Assembly (NCBI GenBank): GCA_038373885.1
Contig: JAWZYV010011897.1
Coordinates: 1,116,001-1,180,000 of the forward strand
Direction of reading: 5' to 3'
Length of the DNA: 64,000 nt
DNA from: Cheiracanthium punctorium
Taxonomy: Eukaryota > Arthropoda > Arachnida > Araneae > Cheiracanthiidae
Shown here: piece after piece, positions 55,238 through 64,000 of the stretch
How the letters are laid out: each line of letters opens with the position of its first letter
Numbering within the stretch: position 1 is the first letter of the stretch
The notes under the pieces: model-generated
Databases searched by the model: none
What the model saw: the letters and a program-made list of their open reading frames with translations, nothing else
What the model was told of the DNA's origin: nothing
Made by a program: the position numbers and the translations under genes

Positions 55238-56949
55238 CAGTGGCGTAGCCAGAAATGTGTTAGGTTGAGCCTGTAGGTAATGTGCAGAAATTTGTATACA
55301 GCCCCAATGCAGATAGAAAGCCTTTATTAAGAAAGTGCGATTCCAGATAATCTGCAGGTGTTAAAAACCGTTCATTAGTGACCATCTGAAGGTCGACTAA
55401 AAACATGCGGTATTCTCAAAAGAATTTAGCACAAAAGTTGCGTCAGGAGTTTAATAAAAGCAAGTCTCAAAAATATACGGAATTGAACAGAATAAGGGAT
55501 AATGTTGGAAGGAATGGAATTCATGCACGTGCAAAAGTCATTGATATCACAGAAAAGTGTACTTCAGCTAAATGTCAGGACAGGAAATTTATTAATAATT
55601 TTAAGCGTTGCGCTCGGAAGAGTTAAAAGAAATCTTGGTGAAAGTCGAACATATAAATTTCATCTTTTGGCGTTCTTTGAAAAGAGTGGGAAAAACGAAT
55701 GTTCGCTAGCTAGAAATCATTTTTGTGTATCGCGGGACGCCTTGCAGTTTTACAAAGAGAGCAACCGCGACAGAAGAGGGAACCATTGAATGCCTGACCT
55801 TTGTGGTCAGGGCGTAGCGGTCAATTTGCGGGAAGCTTTTTGATGTTGGTCGGTGAGAATTCGTAGGCAAAGCTTCAGAAAAGGAAAAAATATAATAAAC
55901 ATCAAGGGGAGAAAAATTGAAAATAAAATTTAAGAAAAACATGGAGGTGTTGACGATAAGGCTGTAGAAATCCAATGAGAAAGTGTGAGAATTGAGAAAT
56001 GACCAATGGCAAGTTAGAGAGAGGTAAATTTCGGGCAAAAGAGTTAGTAACTGGTCGGTTTAGGAGAATTAGGAGCCACAGAGTGGCTAAACTAATTATT
56101 TATGAGTTTAGGGAAGAAAATGGGGGACGAAGATTTGAGCAAAACTGGACTGCACAGCCAGAGAAGGCAGATTTTCACAGATTTTTGCAGATTTTATTAG
56201 ATTTTCGTAGATTTTCAGAGATTTTTTTAGATTTCTCAGAGTTTCTTAAGAATTTTCAGAATTTTACATATGTGATCATCATTAGTGGATATTTATATAA
56301 ATAAGTGTGTTTAGAAAATAAAAACTAAAAATGATCATCACTGCTCTGCACCGGATTACAGGTAAATTCCAATTGCCATCCGTTCCATATTGAGTGACTT
56401 ATTTTTAATAATTAATAATATTGTTTATGATTGCTAAAGTAGTTAGAATGTGTTTTGGTAAACAATAATAATTTAATTGTTCTAAATTAAGCCATTTTTG
56501 AGATCAGTTTAAATATTTTTTTGTAAATGTAAATAAGATTTTTATATTTAATAAATGTTTGTTATAGTTAATATTTTAAATCCATTTATTTCTTTCCTCA
56601 GAAAACACACAACGCAATGTAAAATTTTATTTTACACTAATGTAGAACAGTTTAAATACCTTTCATGAGTTAAAATTAATTACCGATGGGTGTTTATAAC
56701 AATGAATCCAATTATTTCATACCTTATTTCATGGCCAAACTAAGGTTTAAATTATTTCACCCATTTATTTCATGTTTAAGTATGTCGCGCACCATAACAA
56801 ATGTTTCATGCGTGGGGTTACGACTACTGCAACTCACATATATGTATAGGAGTGTGTGATAAGGGAGTGAAGAATATACAGTTTGTGTGGCTGAAAATTC
56901 CACATGGGGGGGGTGACCCCCCTTATCCGTCCCCTTGGTTACGCTACTG
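55238..56949. mobile_element. CAGTGGCGTAGCC element, apparently split by 1.5 kb
   Basis: CAGTGGCGTAGCCAGAAATG at 55238 is the left end of the family seen complete at 61534-61735. The rest of such an element (GGGGTTACGACTACTGCAAC ... CATATATGTATAGG ... GGGGGGTGACCCCCC ... GGTTACGCTACTG) appears at about 56805-56949. AAATGTGTT precedes and AAATGTTTC follows the intervening block, a possible target duplication. The block itself has no recognised ends or genes; open frames at 55405-56304 lack motifs. The alternative is two unrelated partial copies. Confidence 0.45.
56165..56240 (+). repeat. 10-bp periodic AGATTTTNNN array
   Basis: AGATTTTCAC, AGATTTTTGC, AGATTTTATT, AGATTTTCGT, AGATTTTCAG, then two looser units, give at least five consecutive units with a 10-bp period. 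Confidence 0.8.
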
Positions 56950-58030
56950 CAGTGAATTTATAAAGATATCGCTTGTCAGCATTCAGAATAGCTATAGATT
57001 TAAAGAAACGTTTCCAAAACGTGTTCGGAAGAGCTATTCCATTCTAACTGAAATCTCAAAAATTACGAAATTGTTTTCCTCTCGAAGTAATTTTTGAGAC
57101 TATTAATTTAACTTGATGTTTAATTAAATATTTTAAACCAGTCAGAAATAAGTCCCACATAGTTCACTTTTGTACAACAACTCAAAAAAGCATTTGGATG
57201 TAAATAAAATGTCCTACGTCTGTTTTATATCAAGTATTGTTATTTATGTTAATATAGTACTTAATATATTAAGTTAATATAGTACTTAATATAATTATTC
57301 TCTTATTTATTTCGAGTTGTTTGTTTTACGGAAAATTGATACGGTATTCACAAGACTAGAACAGTAATTAGGTTTACACACGAATACATTTTTGAATCTG
57401 TGTACTGTATTAGAAAAACTGTCTGAAACTGAAAATTGCCGCTAAAAATTGGAGAGTAGATGGATTTTTTGAATTTCAAAGTCATCCACGGCCTTCTGTA
57501 TATCGTTTTGCACATCTGTGAAAAATTTCTAGATGATCTGTCGATCGGTATGTTGCTTTTTTCTTTATTTCTTTTTTATATTTTTATAAAACAATTTTTT
57601 TAAAACTTTTTTCATTCTTCCCGCTGTAATGGCGATAAAAAGCTACGTATTGGAGTAATACTATCCGGAGCCGCTAGTGACACTTCCGGACTTTTTGAGC
57701 TCATTGATTAACCTCAAAAGAATTTTTAAGATACTTTGTAAATTTTGCCATAAACAAATAAATGAACATGTATTTGAACTTTATTCTTCAGATTAAAATT
57801 GCATAGTTACACGTCGTAATCACGTATTGGAGGTTTTAAAAACAAATCAAAATATTGCAAAATGCTTCCATAAGCGTATTGTTTTACATTTATTTTCCCA
57901 ATCAAAATCACTAAGAATGAAGATTAACTTAGCGTCCCTATCGAATTAAGGCAGGTTTTCGAAAATTCTATCCCATTCCGATTAGCTGTTGCTAAATGTT
58001 CTAAACGCCGAAGCATGTTGTTTTCAGCTA
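56950..58030. other. Intergenic with a 20-bp direct duplication
   Basis: GTTAATATAGTACTTAATAT occurs at 57248-57267 and 57273-57292. Otherwise AT-rich, with no recognised gene. Confidence 0.5.
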
Positions 58031-60159
58031 GCACCTTATCACAGAATTCCAGTCTCTGAAGAAATCAGAAGAAAACAAAAAACCAAAAATAAACAAATAT
58101 TCCCAGGCGTTCGTTTGCAAACATAACATTGCGCGCGCGAGCTCAGACAAGAAGGAAAAAAAAAATAAGTTGGAAAGTTTGTTTTCTCATATGTTGTTTC
58201 TTGGCAAATTTTCTCGGAGCAAAACAGGTCAAGCTTAACAGCGAACGTCGCTAAGATAGCGATGTAACATAGATCACAAAACATCCATCCGTCTGACGTC
58301 ACGCTGAGTAACGTAATTAATCGGATGAATTAAGAGTTTGTGTGCGAGAAAGCTCTCATAAAAAACGACGTAAATAGGGTCGTTAAGATTTATTTCACGT
58401 ATATACATGAAACGAGTCGTTAAAAGATGATCCAGGAAATATACACAAAAGCGAATACATTAATGGAATTGAATTTTGATTTAGGAAATACAGTTTGGTT
58501 ACGTGCGACCTCCTAGTGAGATTTTGTGAAATATGTAAATATTTATGCGATTTATCAATAAGCTGATTTAGATAAACGCAGATGGTAATTCTATAATTTA
58601 TGGTTAATTAGTATGTATTATGGAGTTTGCATCACAATGTATTTTGTTTAGGTGAATTTTGTGTAAGACTTGTCTCTAAAATTGTTCTCATAGTCTTTAT
58701 ATTCTTCTAAATGTGAGATCACAAACAAAATAATTATATCAAACTAACCTTTGCAGAGCATGAGGAATATCCAATATTATCGAGTTCTGAAGTATCTCAC
58801 TCAGTGAATCATCATACTAACCATCTGCAGGAAGGCCGCATATTTCCCTTTTTGAGATTATTTATAATTAAAAAGAAAATAATTAAGTCTATTTTACGGC
58901 TCATTCTCAGAATTTGTACTTGCGACACTTACATGATGGTTATATCACAATTCCAGCTTTCGAAGATTCGTTGCCATCTTAATGTGAAACAAGTGATCTG
59001 CATTATAATATTGTTATTAAAATTCAGAGTATTAAGCATCAGCGCTGCCTAAAAGGCAAGACTTGCGTAATCCGGGAGGGAAAGTTTTATGGTACATATA
59101 TTTATTAGCGCTATGGGACACCCACGTGAAGATAAAAGGACGCACATGGGAAAGCATGGGGTGAAATCCGGCCTTGCCTTTTCGGTAATAAAACTGAATT
59201 CATACGGGTGTGAATCATACACAGATCACCATATTTTATACATAACGTGAGGCTTTCACAGTCTTCAGTAAGTATCAGCATACTTTTATACATTAAAATT
59301 AATTCCTGTTTGGCATACTTACAAGCTTTAACTGTGCCACTTCCACTTTTTGAAAATAAACTGTTCTGTTCCATAAAAAAAAAAAAAAAAAATCGGAAGC
59401 ACCGTTCGATTGAAATATTATTTCATGTGGAAAAGAAATCAGATATTGCTCTCTACAACAGAGGTTCCCGAACTTTCAGCCGTGTTGCACATTTAAACCA
59501 AAGAACACTTTTCAAACGGAGAATTTAATACCAAAGCTGTTGATACCACCATGTAAAAATAAATGGTGATTTTTCTCGAAGAATTAAGATAATTTTAGTA
59601 ATAATTAGATATTAGTTTAAGAAGTTTTTAAAGTAGTTTAAGAAGTTCTCATTTAAAAAAAGTAAATTAAATGTGTGTAACTTGCAATAATTAATAATTA
59701 AAATAGTTATTGTTAAAAACAGTTAATATTATTAACTAAATGCTTAATTTTGATTATTCATCAATGGATTATTACTTCTTTGGTGTAATTAATTAAGTTT
59801 TGATAGTAAAAGCAACATAACTTTGATCAACAATGCCTTAAGAAAAACATAATATTGGGAATATTGTTTACTCAACCTCTTGCTAACCAAGTGTTTTTTT
59901 TTTTTCTTTTGAACCATCTGGGAAGACACTTTTTGACCAAGAGAACGTTTGACAATGATTACATGTGTATTCTCTTTCTAAGGATATTGCATTATTTACC
60001 ACATACAATAGCATTTAAGTAGTCTTAAAGTTTACTTAGATGGTCTGAAAAGCTCCTTTTGTTTGTCTTTCTGACGCACTTTTGAAAAATGAAATTTTAA
60101 TTCATTAAAAAGATGCTTGAGTGTCCCCCTTGAAAATAAAAAGTGGCAAGACGCATAAG
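58031..60159. other. Intergenic, no supported gene
   Basis: The frames at 58039-58302 (minus), 58804-59052 (plus) and 59111-59528 (both strands) have no recognised motifs. Near 59049-59190 AAAAGGCAAG...TCCGGG and TCCGGCCTTGCCTTTT are loosely inverted and might be a decayed short element. A-runs lie near 59376 and a T-run near 59894. Confidence 0.4.
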
Positions 60160-60203
60160 GTAGTATCAGCTTTGCCTAAAAAACTAGGCAGTGCTGATGC
60201 TAC
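60160..60203. repeat. 44-nt hairpin
   Basis: GTAGTATCAGC pairs with GCTGATGCTAC (one G:T/A:C difference), and inside it TGCCTA pairs with TAGGCA around AAAAAC. A miniature-element end (GGGGGACGCCATCCCCC ... CACCACTGC) follows at 60245-60283. Confidence 0.75.
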
Positions 60204-60410
60204 CAAACTAAGTAAAATAAAAAAACTAAATAAAAAAATAAACTAGGGGGACGCCATCCCCCTTCAACTGCACCACTGCTTCCGAAATCTTTCTTGCTTG
60301 TCTCTCTTCCTTTCTTTTTAAATTGTTATAGGGCCGGTTCTAGATGATTAGCTTGTGGATATTTATTGTTTATGAAAATAATTTTTTTTTTCAATGACAA
60401 AGTAAAAACA

Positions 60411-61206
60411 TACAAGGTTGTCCAAATTAAACTTCCCCAACTCAGAGGCCTGTGCAGGTTGTTGTATGGGTCATAATGTGATGAAATTTTGAAAACAGAC
60501 ACTTCAGATCACTCGCTCGGGATTTATTAAAAATATATATATATTAGTACAAGAAGTTGCCGATAGGTGGCGCTGTAACGCTAGTAATTTGCGTATTGCA
60601 CCAACGTGATTTGCAGAAATAATGCTTCTGTGCCACATATCCAAAAGACGAGAGCCCTACAAAAGTGGAAGACAGGCGCTGCACAGGCAGTTGTTTCCCG
60701 CTCGCTGATGCACAATGAGGACTTTGAAAGACAAAGCTCTGTTACTGAAACTTTTCTACCAGAATGACGAGAACTCCTGTTCTGCGATCAGAGCATTCCG
60801 TCTGCTGAAGAACTTACTCCGAGGACCAATGACACCACGCACTTTACGAGACGTGATGAAGAAGTTCGAAAGAACCGGATAGCTGGGAATTTCACCAGGT
60901 AGAGGACATGTTGTGGATTCTGCACGCATACATTGGCGGTCGTGGACGACACTAGCCAATCGCCACATGGTGTTCTCGTGCTGTTGATATGCCCTATTCG
61001 ACACGGCACACATATAGAACATCTGTAGAACGTCTTGTTGATCTGCAGCGCCACCTATCGGCAACTTCTTGTACTAATAATTTTTTTTAATAAATCACGA
61101 GCGCGTGATCTGAAGTGTCTGTTTTCAAAATTTCATCACATTATAACCCATACAACATCCTGCACAGGCCTCTGAGTTGGGGAAATGTAATTTGGACAAC
61201 CCTGTA
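60411..61206 (+). mobile_element. Long-TIR Tc1/mariner-like element, internal deletion
   Basis: The outer ends are TACAAGGTTGTCCAAATTA and, inverted, TACAGGGTTGTCCAAATTA, with TA at each edge. The arms are about 165 bp (60411-60576 and 61043-61206) and over 90% alike by eye, sharing CCCCAACTCAGAGGCCTGTG, TTTTGAAAACAGACACTTCA and CAAGAAGTTGCCGATAGGTG. Between them lie only the beginning and the very end of a transposase. High arm similarity suggests a relatively young copy. Confidence 0.9.
60715..61026 (+). pseudogene. Transposase with DUF4817-type HTH, central domain deleted
   Basis: From ATG at 60715 the frame reads MRTLKDKALLLKLFYQNDEN, then CSAIRAFRLLKNLLRGPMT, TLRDVMKKFERTG, and hits a stop at 60880. 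The pattern 'LY..N......A.R.FR..K..R.GPM....L...I.KFE.TG' is the helix-turn-helix that binds TIRs in this arthropod Tc1/mariner-like group. After the stop the frame continues LGISPGRG. A different frame near 60995-61030 gives CPIRHGTHIEHL followed by a stop, the conserved C-terminal tail (family pattern 'CR.T.G.HIEHL'). The DDE catalytic domain between them is gone, so the copy is inactive. The complementary part of a related gene survives at 23383-23693. Confidence 0.72.
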
Positions 61207-61372
61207 CATGCAGAAAAAAACATGTTATTTTACATGAAAAATGTTTGGCGAACTTTATTGTGCGCAAATTCAACCATCAGATTATGCTTATCAATATGTA
61301 GAGAAATATAATCATGCATTAATATAAAAAATAACAGAATGTTTCCCTAGAAAGATATAACACAGTCGTTGG
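61207..61372. other. Short AT-rich spacer
   Basis: Nothing recognised. Confidence 0.4.
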
Positions 61373-61520
61373 CAGTGGCGTAGCCAGAAATTTTTCACGG
61401 AGGGGGAGTTACGACTACTGCAACTCGCATATATGTATAGGTGCGTGTGATAAGGTACTGAAGAATATACATTTTGTACGGCAAAAAAATCCTCACGGGG
61501 GCGGGGGTTGTGACCTCATT
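61373..61520 (+). mobile_element. CAGTGGCGTAGCC element, right end missing
   Basis: It starts CAGTGGCGTAGCCAGAAATT, with GAGTTACGACTACTGCAACT, CGCATATATGTATAGG, GAAGAATATACATTTTG and GGGGGCGGGGGTTGTGACC. It matches the complete reverse-oriented copy directly to its right and the piece at 56805-56949. The expected final CTACGCCACTG is lacking. Confidence 0.65.
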
Positions 61521-61533
61521 GTTTTGTGGTCCT

Positions 61534-61735
61534 CAGTGGCGTAGGCACGGGAGTAGGCGGGTTAGGGGGGTCACAAACCCCACCCCCACCCCATGAGGAA
61601 TTTTTTTGTCATACAAAATGTATTTTATTCACACTCTAATCACACACACGTATACTACATATAGTCTACTACGTATACTACATGTAATCTGCCGTAGTCG
61701 TACCCCCCCATGAAAAAATTATCGCTACACCACTG
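61534..61735 (-). mobile_element. CAGTGGCGTAGCC element, complete 202-bp copy
   Basis: It begins CAGTGGCGTAGGCACGG and ends ATCGCTACACCACTG, giving inverted ends CAGTGGYGTAG. Read on the minus strand it has TTTTTTCATGGGGGGG, TACGACTACGGC, ATACATTTTGTATGAC and GGGGTTTGTGACCCCCC in the same order as the neighbouring copy. A duplicated ACTACGTATACTACAT lies inside (61660-61690). The two copies therefore stand in opposite orientation only 13 bp apart. Confidence 0.72.
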
Positions 61736-62784
61736 CGTCTGTGGTATTAGCTCAGAAATCTTAATTTTCGAGTTTTAACGTCGTTGGAGCAAATGCACAA
61801 TACTGCTGCAGTCAAATAAGTTGTTGCTTTTCTTAAATTAGCCCCTTTCCAAAAAAATTCTGTATAGGGCACTGACTCTCGAAAAGAAAGCACCAAATAT
61901 TCTGTCCTTCATATGAATCGCTAAACTTAATCCGCTAACACTATCACTCATTCTCAGTGAAACAAAGGCAGAATTCCAGAAGAACAACCCATTAATAGAA
62001 GCCCAAGATAAAAACAAATTTTCGCACAATAGAACTTTTTTTTTTCTTCTAAATTTCGTACATACTGAACTATTTCTCATCCATCAAGTCCTTTTTTTTT
62101 TTTTTTTTTTTAATATGCTTTTCCAGACAGACAGACATTCAGTTCACACCTACCCAAACCCTGCACCGATAATCATAACCGTAATTTGTGTGACAGGCCG
62201 TGCCGTAATCTTGCATGGCCGTAAAATCATTCGCTCTTTTAACGAACCAGCTGTTGGAGGGGGGCTCTTTCTTGCTTTTTGCCCAAAAGTTTTCCCGATG
62301 CGGAGCTCGGTTGTTGGTCGGTGCTCTCAAAATCACCGGTCGGTAAGCCTCTGAGTCACCGGTTGATCGCCCAGTGTAAACACACGAAATGGCGGAAGGG
62401 CAGTAAAAATAGCACCGAATGTTTGTTTTATGACCCCAGAGGTTTTTTTTTACGGGCGGCGAATTGGCTTTTAGATGATGCAGTGGTAGGAGGTAGAAAT
62501 CTCATAATTCGTTTTTACTTAATGAAAAGAATGATCGAATGGTTCTTAGTCGATTATTAAAATCATTCGAGCTAATCGATTTTTAAAGGAGCCATTCGAA
62601 TGCTCTGAGCCCTCTGAGCACATGGCATGCGCGTTAAAATTCATTCATGTATAGAATGCGCAAATAAATTTTAAATCATGACTAAATTTTAATTTAATTG
62701 GAAATCGTGAACGTTGAAAAAAATAAATAAATAATAAAAAAGGAAAAGAAAATGCGCGTAGAATTTGAACAGGAATGGTGAATA
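61736..62784. other. Intergenic, nothing recognised
   Basis: A T-run lies at 62092-62112. Overlapping short frames at 62115-62560 show no motif, and a CACCGGTCGGTAAGCCTCTGAGTCACCGGTTG segment near 62333 contains a small direct repeat. No gene is supported. Confidence 0.4.
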
Positions 62785-63180
62785 TACCGTGTTTACTCGC
62801 GCAACAGTCGCACTTTTTTGGGGCCGAATTTTTTATGGCGTAAGTCTAGGTGCGACTATTATGCGGGGAAAATCTACTACGTAATATTGTACACTTTAAT
62901 GCTACATTTCTGGTATTATAATATATTTCTGGTATTATAATAAATAACTAACTTATTAAATGATTCCAGTTTATCTGCAGTATATTAAATAATCTTTTCT
63001 TGTATATTAAATAATATTAAATAATATTTTCTTGTATATAAATAATCTTTCTTCTCAATTGTATACAAAAAGAAGAATATTTCTTTTTACAGTAATATTT
63101 TTATCGACATAAATGAAAGTCAAATACGTGACTGCGACTTTATGCGGAAAAACTGTTTTGACGATTTTTTCAACACGGTA
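62785..63180. mobile_element. Short TA-flanked element with TACCGTGTT ends
   Basis: TACCGTGTTTACTCGCG at the left and AACACGGTA at the right are inverted over 9 bp. Both ends also carry, in direct orientation, a GTGCGACTATTATGCGGGGA / CTGCGACTTTATGCGGAAA motif. It resembles the pogo-like 'TACCGTATTTACTCG..TARTAGTCGC' repeats. A 19-bp tandem duplication (ATTTCTGGTATTATAATAT) lies at 62906-62943. Confidence 0.55.
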
Positions 63181-63484
63181 ATTCGAACAGAAGTGAATAG
63201 CATTCAATCAGAGTTTGTAAATGAATAATATTTGCATTAGTATAATCCTACTGAACTTTTGCTTAAAATGAGGAGCTGCAGTCCCTTCTTATATCTATAC
63301 CTCTTATTTTCTAACAGAAAATCACCTTTAGCCTACTCAAGGAAATTTTTTCCTTGAGTAGACTAAAAGCCTCCTAGAAAAGGTTTAGTCAATTATTGAT
63401 TCTTTTTGAATAGTAATAATCAGTTATAGAATTTATTCGAACGGTGCATTACTGTTTTTAGTGTGTTTTATTGTGTTAAGGCAA
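63181..63484. other. Intergenic with a strong hairpin
   Basis: 63327-63345 (TTTAGCCTACTCAAGGAAA) pairs with 63349-63367 (TTTCCTTGAGTAGACTAAA) with one G:T-type difference and a 3-nt loop. No gene was recognised around it. Confidence 0.6.
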
Positions 63485-63680
63485 ACCTATACGAAGGGTA
63501 TCTGCCTAGGAGGTGCGTGCCTTTCACGGAGGACTTTTTAAGGGGTTCTAATTTGCATTCACGTCAAATCTGGAGAAAACCGTCCCAAAACTCTACATGA
63601 TTAGATCGACAGATGCGCAAACCCTGGACCTTCACACTTCAGCCATCTATGTCTTATCCACTCGGCCATGGTGGGGCCTG
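63485..63680 (-). repeat. tRNA(Ser)-like-headed SINE, copy 3
   Basis: Read from 63680 leftwards: GCCCCACCATGGCCGAGTGG, a good Ser/Leu-type A-box (63668-63658), then ATAAGACATAGATGGCTGAA and a weak B box (CAGGGTTTGCGCATC). The body is ACGGTTTTCTCCAGATTTGA, GTGAATGCAAATTAGAACCC, CTTAAAAAGTCCTCCGTGA and AAGGCACGCACCTCCTAGGC. It is the best full-length match to 8448-8675. Confidence 0.72.
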
Positions 63681-64000
63681 ATAGTTTTAGTAGATGTTTT
63701 GTTCTTTTCTAAGGAGCTTATATAAGTTTGCTTATCTGTTTCTCACGAATAAATATACATGTTTAATATATTTGCAGTAGTAACTCAATGTTTGACTTTT
63801 TACTTTCGTAAGGAAATAAATTTTACTAGATGTTAAGTAAAGAGTAATTTACAACATTCTATTTTTCTTTTAAATAAAGTAAAAATTCTACAAATCAGAA
63901 AGTGTCTTAATTAGATAAAAGTGAAACTTTATTTACATGTCCTATAAAAGTTTCTTTTTTTAATTAAACAATTGAGAAGAGGATACTGCGTATTCAGTGA
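63681..64000. other. AT-rich window end, nothing recognised
   Basis: No open frame, repeat end or RNA signal was identified. Confidence 0.4.

Noticed and set aside
55405..56304. Cluster of short frames on both strands
   Set aside because: No recognisable motifs; one includes the 10-bp AGATTTT array, giving a periodic FRRF/FLDF peptide that is a by-product of the repeat.
58039..58302. Minus-strand cysteine-containing frame that could look like a secreted or membrane peptide
   Set aside because: The cysteines have no recognisable spacing, hydrophobic runs come from T-rich DNA, and there is no start or splice context that would support a gene.
60756..61064. Minus-strand 102-codon frame
   Set aside because: The opposite strand carries the recognisable HTH and C-terminal tail; the minus frame has no similarity I can see and includes the TIR.
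1..64000. CRISPR array, operon, bacterial promoters or ribosome binding sites
   Set aside because: The window is eukaryotic in character; there are no regularly spaced identical repeats with unique spacers and no clustered co-directional genes.

Overview
This is a 64-kb stretch of AT-rich eukaryotic DNA (roughly two-thirds A+T by eye) in which I find no intact host protein-coding gene. Nearly everything recognisable is a repeat or the wreck of a transposable element. The mix fits an arthropod genome and, more tentatively, a chelicerate: short tRNA- and 5S-derived SINEs, hAT, piggyBac, pogo/Tigger and mariner relics, a LINE with reverse transcriptase plus RNase H, and many miniature elements with G-tract ends. 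The host assignment is inference from repeat style only. Open frames of 60-180 codons are common, but most are chance readings of AT-rich DNA or lie inside repeats.

Layout, left half. 0.5-1.5 kb: two direct-oriented terminal arms of a mariner-like family. 1.8 kb: a perfect 40-bp tandem duplication. 2.8-3.9 kb: degenerate ~135-bp repeats, one interrupted by a miniature element. 5.5-6.4 kb: a pogo/Tigger-like relic split by a 147-bp element with a perfect 8-bp target duplication. 7.46-8.19 kb: a hAT deletion derivative with a perfect 8-bp target duplication and a broken transposase C-terminus, followed by two SINEs. 9.5-9.9 kb: a long inverted repeat. 12.7 kb: a third tRNA-type SINE. 13.6-14.3 kb: a second pogo-like relic. 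14.5-15.2 and 18.8-19.7 kb: opposite-strand copies of a hAT-type non-autonomous family with 8-bp target duplications. 17.0 and 19.7 kb: two forms of a palindromic piggyBac-type element. 23.1 and 24.9 kb: Tc1/mariner-like elements with long terminal inverted repeats.

Middle. 27.14-30.26 kb is a four-level nest: a long-TIR mariner-like element holds a hAT-type copy, which holds a 1.9-kb element at a TA site, which holds a 493-bp piggyBac-like element. From 30.3 to 33.6 kb there is a Foldback-like arrangement: ~520-bp units in one orientation, a ~750-bp spacer, then more than three units in the other orientation. A LINE pseudogene on the minus strand (33.6-35.0 kb) carries a perfect 37-bp foldback.

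Right half. SINEs at 35.4 and 40.2-40.7 kb; the latter has a clear 5S rRNA-derived head. Its body shares two blocks with the tRNA-headed SINE at 35.4 kb, and parts of these also occur in the one at 8.2 kb. Then come a complete palindromic piggyBac-type element (41.3 kb), a mariner relic (42.4 kb), an unrecognised GC-richer open frame (43.0 kb), another TIR element (46.1 kb), a degenerate ACCGAAAY array (49.35 kb), a TIR element (51.9 kb), G-tract elements (55-57 and 61.4-61.7 kb), a transposon with 165-bp TIRs keeping only the transposase ends (60.4 kb), and a last tRNA-type SINE (63.5 kb).

There is no operon-like or pathway organisation. What interaction there is consists of elements inserting into one another, which gives relative ages, and of non-autonomous copies that would depend on transposases or LINE machinery supplied elsewhere in the genome.
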